This document shows, piece after piece, positions 7,680 through 16,660 of a DNA stretch of 59,898 nt (the stretch's first letter is position 1; each line of letters begins with the position of its first letter). Position numbers and translations under genes: made by a program. The DNA is taken from contig JAAEYY010000002.1 of NCBI GenBank assembly GCA_018223105.1, positions 75,893-135,790 of the forward strand. Reading direction: 5' to 3'. The notes beneath the pieces are model-generated. The model was given only the letters and a program-made list of their open reading frames with translations. It did not search any database and had not been told where the DNA came from. The stretch comes from a bacterium (GTDB lineage: Bacteria > Bacteroidota > Bacteroidia > NS11-12g > UBA9320).

Positions 7680-9319
7680 GGCTCTACTCGATCGGCATAT
7701 CTCAAATCAAGGTGATTTAAAGCATTTACCTTGATGTCGCGTATTTTCTTGCTGTATATCCAAACACTTTCATCATAAAAAAGAAGGATAAAAGGTACTT
7801 CATCGAGTAGGATGGATTCTAATTTAGTGATAATCTCCTTTTTTTTCTCCGGCACACTGAGGCCTAATAACTGCTCATAATAATAATCGAAAGAGTCGTT
7901 CTCAAATCTGCAATAATTAGGACCATTAGGAGCCTTGTTCTTGCTGTAAAAGCAGGCCATATAATTCTCAGCATCTGGATAATCTGCAATCCAACTTCCT
8001 CTAAAAAAGTTTAGTTCACCGGCAGATTTTTGCTGTTTTAAAAGACTTGATGGTATTACGTTAATTTCAATCATCACACCCAGTCTTTCAAGATCTTTTT
8101 GAACTAGCACACATAAATCCAGGTATTCTTTTGTAGTGTAGAGTTGCAAAGGTGCTTCAATTTGCTTGTAAGAACTTTCATCCAGATACGTTTTAGCCAA
8201 TACAGGATCATAAGAGTATGGACTTGTATTAACAAAGCCGGGAAGGCCTTTGGGTGTAAATCCACCTGATGCAGGATAACCAACACTATTTCGGAGATAA
8301 CTTATCATGGCCTTTCTATTGATACCATAATTTAAAGCCTTTCTGAAGTTTTTATCGGCGAAAATTGAATTACTCTCCATTTGAAATGCCAGGAACTCGG
8401 TATTTAAAAATGGCTTAATCATGAGTCCAAAGTCTTTACTGTATTTAGACCTTAACTCTGCATTTGCATTCAGAATTTCATCTTTAAAAGAACTTTCGAG
8501 GCCAGTAAATACATCTAAGTTTCCCTGTCTCAACTGAAGAAGTTCGGTTTGTTTATTTTGGATGAAGGTGATAGATACAGCATCTAATTTCGGAATAATA
8601 TCGTCAGAGCCGGACTCGAAATAGTGATAATTCTTAATAAAATTGAGTCTAACCCCTTGTTCCCAGTTTGAGAACCTAAAAGGCCCCGTTCCGATAGGAG
8701 CAGTGCCAAACTCACGTCCAATCTCGTCTATTACATCTTCCGGCACAACATAGCAATATGCCATGCTAAGTAGGCCTAGAAAAGGAGTAAAAGGACGCTG
8801 TAGTCTTATTTGTAAGGTGCTGTCATTTAGTGCTTTAAATGCAGCGCTATCTGAAACAGTGCCATTGAAAATCCATGCCCCGTCGGAAGCTAGTTTGGGG
8901 TCGAGGATACGGTTAAAGGAGTATACAAAATCTTCTGCGGTAACTTCTTTGATAGAGTCTTTACCAAAAGCGGGATGCTTGTGGAAAAATACCCCCTTTC
9001 TGATTTTAAAAGTATACACCTTGCCGGAGCTGTCTATTTCCCAACTTTTGGCAATTGAAGGGATAACATTAAGGTCCGCATCAAGTTGAACTAGTCCGTT
9101 AAATAGTTGATTTACAGCACGTATGTTTTCTTGTGTCCTTGCAAAAGCAGGATCGAGTGAGCTAATGCCGGAAGGACTATTGTACCTGAAAACCTTTTTA
9201 TTTGAATTCAAGCTCTGATTTTGGCAAGAAATCAACAGCATTACACTGTTAATAACTATAAAGAACCTGTTTATTTCTCTCCTCAAATTGTATTTAGCTT
9301 TGGCTCGAAATCGAATCAT
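7676..9319 (-). CDS. oligopeptide/dipeptide ABC transporter substrate-binding lipoprotein (SBP family 5)
   Basis: About 547 aa from ATG at 9319. A longer GTG start at 9352 is possible but runs into the divergent gene. A basic N-terminus precedes a hydrophobic stretch and the lipobox LISC. The body is solute-binding family 5: SSLDPAFARTQENIRAVNQLFNGLV, SWEIDSSGKVYTFKIRKGVFFH, APIGTGPFRF, and the C-terminal RGSWIADYPDAENYM segment. It would bind peptides or similar ligands in the periplasm. No permease or ATPase genes lie nearby, so it is an orphan component. Confidence 0.85.
   Translation of the reverse strand: MIRFRAKAKYNLRREINRFFIVINSVMLLISCQNQSLNSNKKVFRYNSPSGISSLDPAFARTQENIRAVNQLFNGLVQLDADLNVIPSIAKSWEIDSSGKVYTFKIRKGVFFHKHPAFGKDSIKEVTAEDFVYSFNRILDPKLASDGAWIFNGTVSDSAAFKALNDSTLQIRLQRPFTPFLGLLSMAYCYVVPEDVIDEIGREFGTAPIGTGPFRFSNWEQGVRLNFIKNYHYFESGSDDIIPKLDAVSITFIQNKQTELLQLRQGNLDVFTGLESSFKDEILNANAELRSKYSKDFGLMIKPFLNTEFLAFQMESNSIFADKNFRKALNYGINRKAMISYLRNSVGYPASGGFTPKGLPGFVNTSPYSYDPVLAKTYLDESSYKQIEAPLQLYTTKEYLDLCVLVQKDLERLGVMIEINVIPSSLLKQQKSAGELNFFRGSWIADYPDAENYMACFYSKNKAPNGPNYCRFENDSFDYYYEQLLGLSVPEKKKEIITKLESILLDEVPFILLFYDESVWIYSKKIRDIKVNALNHLDLRYADRVEP
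9295..9302 (+). promoter_or_regulatory. -7 box of the UPF0173-parAB promoter
   Basis: TAGCTTTG is an exact TAnnTTTG match. It lies inside the first codons of the divergent lipoprotein gene. Its position supports the GTG start at 9326 for the hydrolase rather than the longer in-frame ORF from 9221, which begins upstream of the promoter. Confidence 0.55.
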
Positions 9320-9325
9320 TATATT

Positions 9326-10009
9326 GTGGCAGAAATTACGTATTACGGACACTCTTGTTTCTCGGTTAAAACCGGGGGTAAAAATATACTCTTTGATCCA
9401 TTTATAACACCTAATCCAAAAGCTAGTGATGTAAATGTGGATTCAATCTCACCTGATGTGATTCTTGTGAGCCATGGACATGGCGATCATGTGGCGGATT
9501 TGGTGCAGATTGCAAAAAAGAGCAATGCATTGGTAGTTTGTGTATATGAAATTCAAGAATGGCTCAAAACCAAAGGAGTTGAAAATGTAATTGGAATGAA
9601 TATCGGTGGAACAGTGGATTTAGGTTTTGCTAAAGCCAAAATGGTGAATGCAATACATACTAGTACTATGCCAGATGGCACAGCAGCTGGGGTTCCGGCG
9701 GGTTTTGTGGTTTACAATGACGAAGATTGTTTCTACTATGCCGGTGATACTGCTCTTACCATGGACATGAAACTTATTGCAGACGATTTTAAGCTTGGTT
9801 TTGCTTTCTTACCTATTGGAGATCACTTCACAATGGGGATTAGAGATGCAATAAGAGCTTCGGAATTTATCCGATGCGATGATATTATTGGGATGCATTT
9901 CAATACCTTCCCGCCAATTGAAATAGACAATGCCGAAGCGCAAAATGAATTTGAAGAAAACGGTCTAAATCTTCACTTAATGGAAATTAATCAAACCATA
10001 GAACTCTAA
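9326..10009 (+). CDS. metal-dependent hydrolase, UPF0173 / metallo-beta-lactamase fold
   Basis: 227 aa from the GTG at 9326, which matches the usual UPF0173 length and gives the expected N-terminus (M)AEITYYGHSCF. The reading frame stays open back to 9221, but that extension overlaps the divergent gene and precedes the promoter. The metal-binding motif HGHGDH is at residues 50-55. Later conserved segments include TSTMPDGTAAGVPAGF, YYAGDTALTMDMKLI and PIGDHFTMG. A cytosolic Zn-dependent hydrolase with no known substrate. It ends 6 nt before parA and is probably co-transcribed with it. Confidence 0.88.
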   Translation: MAEITYYGHSCFSVKTGGKNILFDPFITPNPKASDVNVDSISPDVILVSHGHGDHVADLVQIAKKSNALVVCVYEIQEWLKTKGVENVIGMNIGGTVDLGFAKAKMVNAIHTSTMPDGTAAGVPAGFVVYNDEDCFYYAGDTALTMDMKLIADDFKLGFAFLPIGDHFTMGIRDAIRASEFIRCDDIIGMHFNTFPPIEIDNAEAQNEFEENGLNLHLMEINQTIEL

Positions 10010-10015
10010 AACATT

Positions 10016-10816
10016 ATGACAAAAATTATTTGTATTGCTAACCAAAAAGGAGGAGTAGGTAAGACTACTACAGCCATTAACCTGGCGTACAGCCTCTCTA
10101 TTCTGGAACATAAAGTACTACTTGTGGATGCAGATCCGCAAGCTAACTCAACATCTCACTTAGGTTTTGATCCCAAAAACATACGACTAGGCTTATATGA
10201 GCTCTTGGTTCAGGATCTCAATCCAACAGATGCCGTACTCGAAACTAAATACCCTTACCTCAATATACTTCCGGCAAACATTGATCTTGTTGGAGCAGAA
10301 ATTGAAATGATAGACCTTCCAAATCGGGAGAAAATCATGCATAGACTGCTGGATAAGGTGAAATCAACTTACGATTTTATTATTATTGATTGCTCTCCTT
10401 CGCTTGGTTTGATAACTACTAATGCGCTTGGAGCTTCAGACTCTGTAATTATCCCGGTTCAATGTGAATACTTTGCATTAGAAGGATTAGGTAAACTATT
10501 AAATACCATCAAAATTGTTCAGAGGAGCATTAACCCAAATCTCGAAATCGAGGGTCTTTTACTAACTATGTATGATAGTCGTCTTAGACTTTCAAACCAG
10601 GTGGTAGAAGAAGTTAGGCTGCATTTCCAGCAATTGGTATTTGATACAATTATCAAAAGAAATACAACCTTAAGTGAAGCACCTAGCTTTGGTATACCTG
10701 TACTAGAGCATGATGCTGGCGCAGCTGGTGCAATTGGGTACCTCAATCTGGCAAGAGAAATATTGCAGAAAAACGGATTGACAAAAATTAGTGAAGAAGA
10801 ACGAATTATCCAGTAA
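10016..10816 (+). CDS. parA: chromosome partitioning ATPase ParA (Soj)
   Basis: 266 aa. Deviant Walker A KGGVGKTTT at residues 11-19, VDADPQANST, and the Walker B region DFIIIDCSPSLG. ParA ATP-dependent DNA binding drives segregation of ParB-parS complexes at the chromosome origin. Its last base is the first base of parB (TAATG junction), so the two are translationally coupled. The parA-parB-DUF5683 order is a conserved core arrangement in Flavobacteriia. Confidence 0.95.
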   Translation: MTKIICIANQKGGVGKTTTAINLAYSLSILEHKVLLVDADPQANSTSHLGFDPKNIRLGLYELLVQDLNPTDAVLETKYPYLNILPANIDLVGAEIEMIDLPNREKIMHRLLDKVKSTYDFIIIDCSPSLGLITTNALGASDSVIIPVQCEYFALEGLGKLLNTIKIVQRSINPNLEIEGLLLTMYDSRLRLSNQVVEEVRLHFQQLVFDTIIKRNTTLSEAPSFGIPVLEHDAGAAGAIGYLNLAREILQKNGLTKISEEERIIQ

Positions 10817-11694
10817 TGACAACCAAAAGAAAAGCATTAGGTCGGGGATTAAGTGCGCTTTTGGAAAGTGCAGAAACAGATATCACCTCTGTTGAGCCCA
10901 AAGCCTTACACTCAATTGCAACCATTCCAATAAGTCAGATTGTTGCAAACCCATTTCAACCCAGAGCAGAGTTCGACGATGAAGCTTTAGAAGAGTTGTC
11001 TGAATCAATAAAGATTCACGGGATAATTCAACCGATTACTGTTCGTAAAATTGGTTACGAAAAGTATGAGATCATCAGCGGTGAAAGACGTACAAGAGCA
11101 TCCATTATCGCGGGTCAGAATACTATTCCGGCCTACATAAGATTAGCAGATGATCAACAGATGCTAGAAATGGCGCTGATTGAAAATATTCAACGTGAAG
11201 ATTTAAATGCAATAGAAATCTCGGTTTCTTATCGCAGACTTCTAGATGAATGCGGACTCAAGCAAGAAGAGTTAGGAGAGAGAGTAGGGAAGAAGAGAAG
11301 CACGGTAAATAATTACCTTAGATTGTTAAAGCTTCCGGAAGAAATTCAACTTTCAATTAAAGAAGGAGAGTTAATGATGGGGCATGCCAGGGCTTTAATC
11401 AATATTGAGGATCCCGATACTCAAATGAGGATATACAAAGCGGCCATGCAGGGGAATTTATCCGTTAGACAGGTAGAGCAAATGGTGCGCGATGAGAAAG
11501 AAGTAGGAACTTCAACTTCAAAGCAAAAGTCAACCTATTTCGATTTTTCAGATTTCATACCTCAGAAAAATCAGATTGCTAAAAAACTGGCTGCAGATAT
11601 TCGCTTTAAATCAAAATCTAACGATAAAGGCAGCATTATTATCAATTTTTCGTCTAAAGAACACCTGGAAGAGATTCTAGGAAAAATAGATTAA
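10816..11694 (+). CDS. parB: chromosome partitioning protein ParB (parS-binding CTPase)
   Basis: 292 aa. N-terminal RKALGRGLSALL, NPFQPR at 45-50, the CTP-binding GERRTRA box at 89-95, ENIQREDLNAIE, then a helix-turn-helix (QEELGERVGKKRSTVNNYLRLLKLP) for parS binding. It loads on parS sites and works with ParA. It overlaps parA by 1 nt and is followed closely by a DUF5683 gene. I found no convincing parS site in this window. Confidence 0.95.
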   Translation: MTTKRKALGRGLSALLESAETDITSVEPKALHSIATIPISQIVANPFQPRAEFDDEALEELSESIKIHGIIQPITVRKIGYEKYEIISGERRTRASIIAGQNTIPAYIRLADDQQMLEMALIENIQREDLNAIEISVSYRRLLDECGLKQEELGERVGKKRSTVNNYLRLLKLPEEIQLSIKEGELMMGHARALINIEDPDTQMRIYKAAMQGNLSVRQVEQMVRDEKEVGTSTSKQKSTYFDFSDFIPQKNQIAKKLAADIRFKSKSNDKGSIIINFSSKEHLEEILGKID

Positions 11695-11708
11695 GTTAAT
11701 TTGACGAT

Positions 11709-12293
11709 ATGCGCGGCACTGTCCTTTGCCTACTGATAATTCTAATTTCAAACAGGGGTTTTTCACAATGGAATGCCTTTCAGCCTCTGTCTGCAAGTGA
11801 ATACGGTCTAAGCCAGAAATTGGATTCAAACAGGGCACCACTTAGCAGAGCACAGAAAGCAACCATTCTCTCAGCAGTTATTCCCGGAGCAGGACAAATC
11901 TATAATAAGAAGTACTGGAAAGCTGGAATCGTTTATGCGGGTGCCGCAGGACTAATTTATGTGTTTAAGACTAACACAGACAGTTTAAATGCATACAATA
12001 CTGCTTTAGGAGCTAGAATTGATGGCGATAGCACAACGATAGATATGAAGTATCCTTTGTTGAGCACATCTGCCGTTCAAAGTAACCGCGATTTTCACCG
12101 TAGACTCCGGGATATTTCGATTTTAGGATTTGTAGGCTTGTATGCTCTTCAGATTATTGATGCTAATGTTGACGCTCATTTATATGAGTTTAAGGTGAAC
12201 GATGACCTCAGTATGCAAGTAAGACCAACGTTTAATCCGGATCTGTATTTAACTCGCCTAAACCCCGGATTAAGAGTATCTTTCAGGTTTTAG
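11709..12293 (+). CDS. DUF5683 domain-containing membrane/secreted protein
   Basis: 194 aa. The signal peptide ends near SNRGFSQ. The DUF5683 signature KATILSAVIPGAGQIYNKKYWKAGIVYAG contains a hydrophobic segment, and another hydrophobic segment lies near LGFVGLYALQIIDA. The C-terminal strands (LNPGLRVSFRF) end like a small outer-membrane domain. Function unknown. It lies 14 nt after parB. In many flavobacteria dapB and lepB follow this gene; here a new promoter and an acyl-CoA gene follow instead. Confidence 0.8.
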   Translation: MRGTVLCLLIILISNRGFSQWNAFQPLSASEYGLSQKLDSNRAPLSRAQKATILSAVIPGAGQIYNKKYWKAGIVYAGAAGLIYVFKTNTDSLNAYNTALGARIDGDSTTIDMKYPLLSTSAVQSNRDFHRRLRDISILGFVGLYALQIIDANVDAHLYEFKVNDDLSMQVRPTFNPDLYLTRLNPGLRVSFRF

Positions 12294-12324
12294 CCTTCAT
12301 TCGTGGTGCTTTCGCATGTATTTC

Positions 12325-12332
12325 TAAATTTG
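12325..12332 (+). promoter_or_regulatory. -7 box of 3-hydroxybutyryl-CoA dehydrogenase promoter
   Basis: TAAATTTG, an exact TAnnTTTG match, 17 nt before the ATG at 12350. Confidence 0.55.
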
Positions 12333-12349
12333 CACAGCGAAATAAAATC

Positions 12350-13237
12350 ATGAAAAATATAGCAGTAATAGGTTCAGGAACAATGGGTAACGGAATAGCC
12401 CATGTATTTGCTCAAAACGGATATAATGTAGCATTGGTGGATATCAGTGAAAAAGCTTTAGAAAAGGCTATTGCTACTATCACTAAAAACTTAGATCGTC
12501 AACTTGCTAAAGAAAGAATTAGTGAAGACGATAAATCTAATACTCTAGCCAATATTACTACTTATACAGACACTGCTGAAGGGGTTAAGGATGCGGATCT
12601 TGTGGTTGAAGCTGCAACCGAAAATAAAGAGCTTAAATTTAAGATATTCAAGAACTTAGACGAGCTAGCTCCTGCTAATGCAATTTTAGCTTCAAATACA
12701 TCTTCTATTTCAATTACTGAATTAGCTGCACAAACCGGAAGACCGGAAAAAGTGATTGGAATGCACTTCATGAACCCGGTGCCGGTAATGAAATTGGTTG
12801 AAATAATAAATGGTTACAGTACTTCAAAAGAGGTTACAAAAACTATTGATCAACTTTCAAAAGATATTGGGAAAGTGCCTGCTATGGCCAATGACTATCC
12901 GGGCTTCATTGCAAACCGTATTTTAATGCCGATGATAAATGAAGCCATCTGGACTTTGCACGAAGGAGTAGGAGGTGTTGAAGAGATTGATACTGTGATG
13001 AAATTAGGTATGGCTCATCCCATGGGGCCTTTGCAACTTGCAGATTTCATTGGTCTTGATGTTTGCTATGCTATCCTAAACGTTTTATATGACGGTTTTG
13101 GCAACCCGAAATATGCACCATGTCCATTATTAGTAAATATGGTGAATGCCGGCAAGAAAGGGGTGAAGTCAGGTGAAGGTTTTTATTCGTGGGGACACGG
13201 TACTAAAGACTTAATCGTAAGTGATAGCTTCAAATAA
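12350..13237 (+). CDS. 3-hydroxybutyryl-CoA (3-hydroxyacyl-CoA) dehydrogenase
   Basis: 295 aa. N-terminal Rossmann motif GSGTMGNGIA at residues 8-17, catalytic His139 in GMHFMNPVP, and the C-terminal NRILMPMINEA and GMAHPMGPLQLADFIGLD segments. It reversibly oxidises 3-hydroxyacyl-CoA with NAD(P)+. With the thiolase at 25.9 kb and the acyl-CoA dehydrogenase at the left edge it gives three of the steps of short-chain acyl-CoA oxidation, although the genes are scattered rather than in one operon. Confidence 0.92.
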   Translation: MKNIAVIGSGTMGNGIAHVFAQNGYNVALVDISEKALEKAIATITKNLDRQLAKERISEDDKSNTLANITTYTDTAEGVKDADLVVEAATENKELKFKIFKNLDELAPANAILASNTSSISITELAAQTGRPEKVIGMHFMNPVPVMKLVEIINGYSTSKEVTKTIDQLSKDIGKVPAMANDYPGFIANRILMPMINEAIWTLHEGVGGVEEIDTVMKLGMAHPMGPLQLADFIGLDVCYAILNVLYDGFGNPKYAPCPLLVNMVNAGKKGVKSGEGFYSWGHGTKDLIVSDSFK

Positions 13238-13307
13238 TCGGTCCTTTCAAATCGTAATTTTCTCGATTATTTAATGTCATAAGAGGAGGAAAGCGCATAT
13301 TTGCTTC

Positions 13308-15449
13308 ATGCGTTTAAGCCTTATTATTTTATGCCTGAGCTCAGTTCTTGTTCAAGCACAAGACAAAATGCTCACAGTAAAGGATGCTATAAGTTCTGCG
13401 GAACTTTATCCAACTAGAGTAAGTCAAATACAATGGTTACCCGGAGGTGATTATTTTTCTTATTTAGACAAAGACGATCAGGGAACATTTCTTTTTATTC
13501 AGGAAATTGAAAAAACTGCACTTGGGCTTACCCGTACAATTTTTCTAAAAGATATAAATGCAGGTTTGAGCAAAGCCGGCAGAGATACGCTTGCTTCTTT
13601 CCCATCGTATAATTGGGTGACTTACAATGAGCTCGGCTTCACACAAGAAGGTGAATTTGTTACTTATAATATCGAAACCCAGGCAATAAAGAAAAAGTTT
13701 AACAAAGACCCTAAGGCTTCTTCAGTTGTTTATGCCGATGGTTATAATGGCTATGCCGGCCTTATAGAGGGAGGATTTACTTATGAATCTAAGGGATTGA
13801 ATGGTTCCTTAAAGACTTCGGATAATGGAAGGGTTTTAGGAGATGCCGTTCATCGCTATGAGTTTGGTATTACCAATGGTTTGTTCTTCGCACCGGATGC
13901 CAATAAATTGGCGTATTACGACATGAACGAATCCATGGTAACGGAGTATCCTCTTTATGATTTATCGCCAACTCCTGCCAAGGCTAAAATGGTCCGATAT
14001 CCAACCGCCGGAGCTAAAAGTCATCAAGTTTCGGTATATATCCGATACTTTGAATCTGATAAGGATAATGTAAGAATCAATACGGGAAAAGTGGATGATC
14101 ATTATCTGACTAATATAGCTTGGACACCAAACAGCGAACAAATACTGATTGCCGAGGTAAACCGCGATCAAAATAAAATGGACCTTAACCTTTATTCTGC
14201 TGCAACAGGAGAGAAGGTTCGCACTTTGTTTTCTGAGGAAAGTGAGCGTTATGTGGAGCCTGAACATCCTGCAGTATTTGTTCCAGGTAAGGACAATCAA
14301 TTTATTTGGTGGAGTGAAAGAGATGGATACAACCATCTCTATTTATATGACCTCAATGGTAAACTGTTGAATCAAATTACGAAAGGAAACTGGGTAGTTA
14401 CCGAGTTTCACGGTTTTGACAAAGAAGGGGAAAGAATCTTCATTACCGCAACCAAAGAGAGTCCACTTGAGCGACATCTTTATTGTGTTGATATAAAGTC
14501 CGGTAAGATGAAGAAATTAACCGAAGGAGCCGGAACTCATAATGTGAGCATGAATGAAGACGGGACTTATTTTATCGACCAATACAGCTCTACTTCGGTG
14601 CCATTAAAAACAATGATAATTGATGAGAAAGGACATTTAATAGAAGTAATTAAAGAGTCTCCCAATCCAATAAAAGAATACAAATTAGGTGAGATGGAGA
14701 TTGGATCAATAAAAGGTGAATCCGGTGATGATTTGTACTATAGAGTATTTAAACCGGCAGATTTTGATCCTAAAATGAAATATCCGGTGGTGGTATATCT
14801 TTATAATGGGCCACATGTACAATTAGTAACAAATACTTGGCTGGGCGGTGCTAATTTATGGTATCAATATATGGCACAGCAAGGATTTGTGGTGTTTACG
14901 ATAGATGGAAGAGGCAGTGCAAACCGCGGCTTTGAGTTTGAGAGTAGTATTCACCGAAATCTTGCAAGCCTCGAAATGCAAGATCAACTTAGCGGGATAG
15001 AATGGCTAAAAAAACAATCTTACGTTGATTCTGATAGAATAGGTATCCATGGTTGGAGCTATGGTGGTTATATGACGATTAACCTAATGACAAGACATCC
15101 GGGTACTTTTCAGGTTGCTGTAGCAGGTGGACCCGTAATTGATTGGTCTTTATATGAAATCATGTATACGGAGCGATATATGGATCGCCCGGAGGAGAAT
15201 CCTGCCGGATACGCAAATACTGAATTAAAACAGTATGTAGGCAATTTGGAAGGGGATCTACTCATCATTCACGGAGCTCAAGACGATGTTGTTTTATGGC
15301 AACACAGCTTGCAATATATTGAAGAAGCAATTAAAGAAGGAGTGCAACTGGATTACTTCATATACCCACATCACCCACATAATGTTAGAGGAATGGACAG
15401 AGTTCATCTCTACGAAAAAATAAGCAACTATTTCATAGACAATCTATAA
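13308..15449 (+). CDS. S9 family dipeptidyl-peptidase (DPP4-like)
   Basis: 713 aa. The signal peptide ends at VQAQ. An N-terminal beta-propeller (residues about 30-480) is followed by a prolyl-oligopeptidase catalytic domain. The triad is visible: Ser584 in GWSYGG, Asp in HGAQDD (659/660) and His691 in HPHNV. DPP4 enzymes cleave Xaa-Pro or Xaa-Ala dipeptides from peptide N-termini in the periplasm or at the surface. A 7-of-8 -7 box CATATTTG sits only 4 nt before the ATG, so the mRNA may be leaderless. Confidence 0.9.
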   Translation: MRLSLIILCLSSVLVQAQDKMLTVKDAISSAELYPTRVSQIQWLPGGDYFSYLDKDDQGTFLFIQEIEKTALGLTRTIFLKDINAGLSKAGRDTLASFPSYNWVTYNELGFTQEGEFVTYNIETQAIKKKFNKDPKASSVVYADGYNGYAGLIEGGFTYESKGLNGSLKTSDNGRVLGDAVHRYEFGITNGLFFAPDANKLAYYDMNESMVTEYPLYDLSPTPAKAKMVRYPTAGAKSHQVSVYIRYFESDKDNVRINTGKVDDHYLTNIAWTPNSEQILIAEVNRDQNKMDLNLYSAATGEKVRTLFSEESERYVEPEHPAVFVPGKDNQFIWWSERDGYNHLYLYDLNGKLLNQITKGNWVVTEFHGFDKEGERIFITATKESPLERHLYCVDIKSGKMKKLTEGAGTHNVSMNEDGTYFIDQYSSTSVPLKTMIIDEKGHLIEVIKESPNPIKEYKLGEMEIGSIKGESGDDLYYRVFKPADFDPKMKYPVVVYLYNGPHVQLVTNTWLGGANLWYQYMAQQGFVVFTIDGRGSANRGFEFESSIHRNLASLEMQDQLSGIEWLKKQSYVDSDRIGIHGWSYGGYMTINLMTRHPGTFQVAVAGGPVIDWSLYEIMYTERYMDRPEENPAGYANTELKQYVGNLEGDLLIIHGAQDDVVLWQHSLQYIEEAIKEGVQLDYFIYPHHPHNVRGMDRVHLYEKISNYFIDNL

Positions 15450-15453
15450 TAAA

Positions 15454-15479
15454 AAAGAGGCGGTGTTCACCGCCTCTTT
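15454..15479. terminator. bidirectional intrinsic terminator
   Basis: AAAGAGGCGGTG and CACCGCCTCTTT form a perfect 12-base inverted repeat. An A-run lies on its left, so the minus strand has hairpin plus TTTTTT. It serves the peptidase gene and the convergent T9SS gene. Confidence 0.85.
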
Positions 15480-15505
15480 AAACTTAATTCTAATATTTTT
15501 TTTGC

Positions 15506-15573
15506 AAAACTCTAGCAGTACGGTTAATAAACCGTTGCTGAAAATGACCTATGTCAATGAATCTTAGAGTTTT
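15506..15573. other. branched inverted-repeat structure at the 3' end of the T9SS gene
   Basis: AAAACTCTA (15506-15514) pairs with TAGAGTTTT (15565-15573). Inside lie ACGGTT-AATA-AACCGT and TGAC-CTAT-GTCA. Together they could form a three-way RNA junction spanning the stop codon of the minus-strand gene. It may be part of its termination or mRNA-stability signal. Confidence 0.35.
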
Positions 15574-16559
15574 AAGATTTTTCTTCGACTAATGATCACG
15601 TTGTTCTTTGTAAGCTCAATGAAGTACATTCCTCCATCATAACCTTCAGAGTTAATGTGATACTTAGTTTGGTTTGAACCCTCGTACATGAGTTTCCCGT
15701 CCATAGAGTAGACCTTAACATCTACAGTAAAACGGCTGTTGACTTCAATGTACTTGTCAAACGGATTAGGTTTGGATGTAACATCACCTTGTATCAATGG
15801 AACTAAATGTTCAACTGATCCTACGGCAATGGGTAAAGTTGTTTCGTTGTGCTGAAACGCAATAACTTCAATCTTGTCTAAGCCGGCAACCGGGTAAGAA
15901 GCAATGTAGTGGGATTGCCCGTACTCCAGGTTTTGACTGTTGATAGACTCTAATTGAAACTTTTTGTTGCCATTGTAGCCAAAGACCTCATAATGATCGA
16001 CGGAGTTATTTTCATAAATGCTCCATTCGAATTTCATTTGATCTTCTACAAGCTCAACATTCGCAAATAAGCCCGAAACAGGAAGATAAGCGGCCCAAAC
16101 GCAACCGTCGTAGTAGGATCCGGGAATTGTTGGGTAAACTCCGGGGTTTGCACCTTGGCCGGGACGATAAACGTCACAACCGGAACCACCCGAGCCAAAT
16201 GAAAGTCCCGATGATCCATTACCATCTTGACACACAGCACCAGTATAAAATGTAATCATACTTGGAGCAATTGAAGTATCGCCGTATTCGAAAACAATTC
16301 GAGCGGCATTTTTAAAATCAAGTTTACCATAAACTTGAAGCCATACTCCTGTTAGACCGGTATAGCTTGATTCCACATAGATTGAATCTTGTGCTCGAAT
16401 AACAATAGTGTCTCCGCTTCCGGGTACTCTGCCGCAACTCCAAGTTGAAGCGTCATCCCAGTCACCGTCTCCTGTAGTTACACAATAGCCTGCTGATACA
16501 TCTTGTACCAGAAAACATTGAAGCAATAAAATGCTTAGAATTAAGTAGTAGTTTTTCAT
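15564..16559 (-). CDS. secreted protein with T9SS sorting domain
   Basis: 331 aa. The signal peptide ends near QDVSAG. The N-terminal third (GDGDWDDASTWSCGRVPGSGDTIVI) resembles the start of G8-like or pectate-lyase-like beta-helix domains common in Bacteroidota secreted proteins. A Gly-rich, Cys-containing loop follows. The last about 75 residues are a T9SS type A sorting domain (KPNPFDKYIEV ... VYSMDGKLMYEG ... RRKILKL). Function unknown. It has its own promoter, and its leader carries an ACTACTACTT motif also found in the other large T9SS gene of the window. Confidence 0.7.
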   Translation of the reverse strand: MKNYYLILSILLLQCFLVQDVSAGYCVTTGDGDWDDASTWSCGRVPGSGDTIVIRAQDSIYVESSYTGLTGVWLQVYGKLDFKNAARIVFEYGDTSIAPSMITFYTGAVCQDGNGSSGLSFGSGGSGCDVYRPGQGANPGVYPTIPGSYYDGCVWAAYLPVSGLFANVELVEDQMKFEWSIYENNSVDHYEVFGYNGNKKFQLESINSQNLEYGQSHYIASYPVAGLDKIEVIAFQHNETTLPIAVGSVEHLVPLIQGDVTSKPNPFDKYIEVNSRFTVDVKVYSMDGKLMYEGSNQTKYHINSEGYDGGMYFIELTKNNVIISRRKILKL

Positions 16560-16581
16560 GACTAAGTAGTAGTTATTAGAA

Positions 16582-16589
16582 CAAAGATA
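16582..16589 (-). promoter_or_regulatory. -7 box of the T9SS gene ending at 15564
   Basis: Minus-strand TATCTTTG, an exact match, with TTGC (16615-16612) 22 nt upstream as a possible -33 element. Confidence 0.6.
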
Positions 16590-16660
16590 ATAGAAAAAAT
16601 CTCAGACTTTTGCAATAAAGTCTTATTTTTTTGTGTTCTTAGACCCCGAATAAAGAAAGT

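Noticed and set aside
9221..9325. 35-residue N-terminal extension of the UPF0173 protein
   Set aside because: It lies upstream of the -7 box, overlaps the divergent lipoprotein gene, and the GTG start gives the normal family length.
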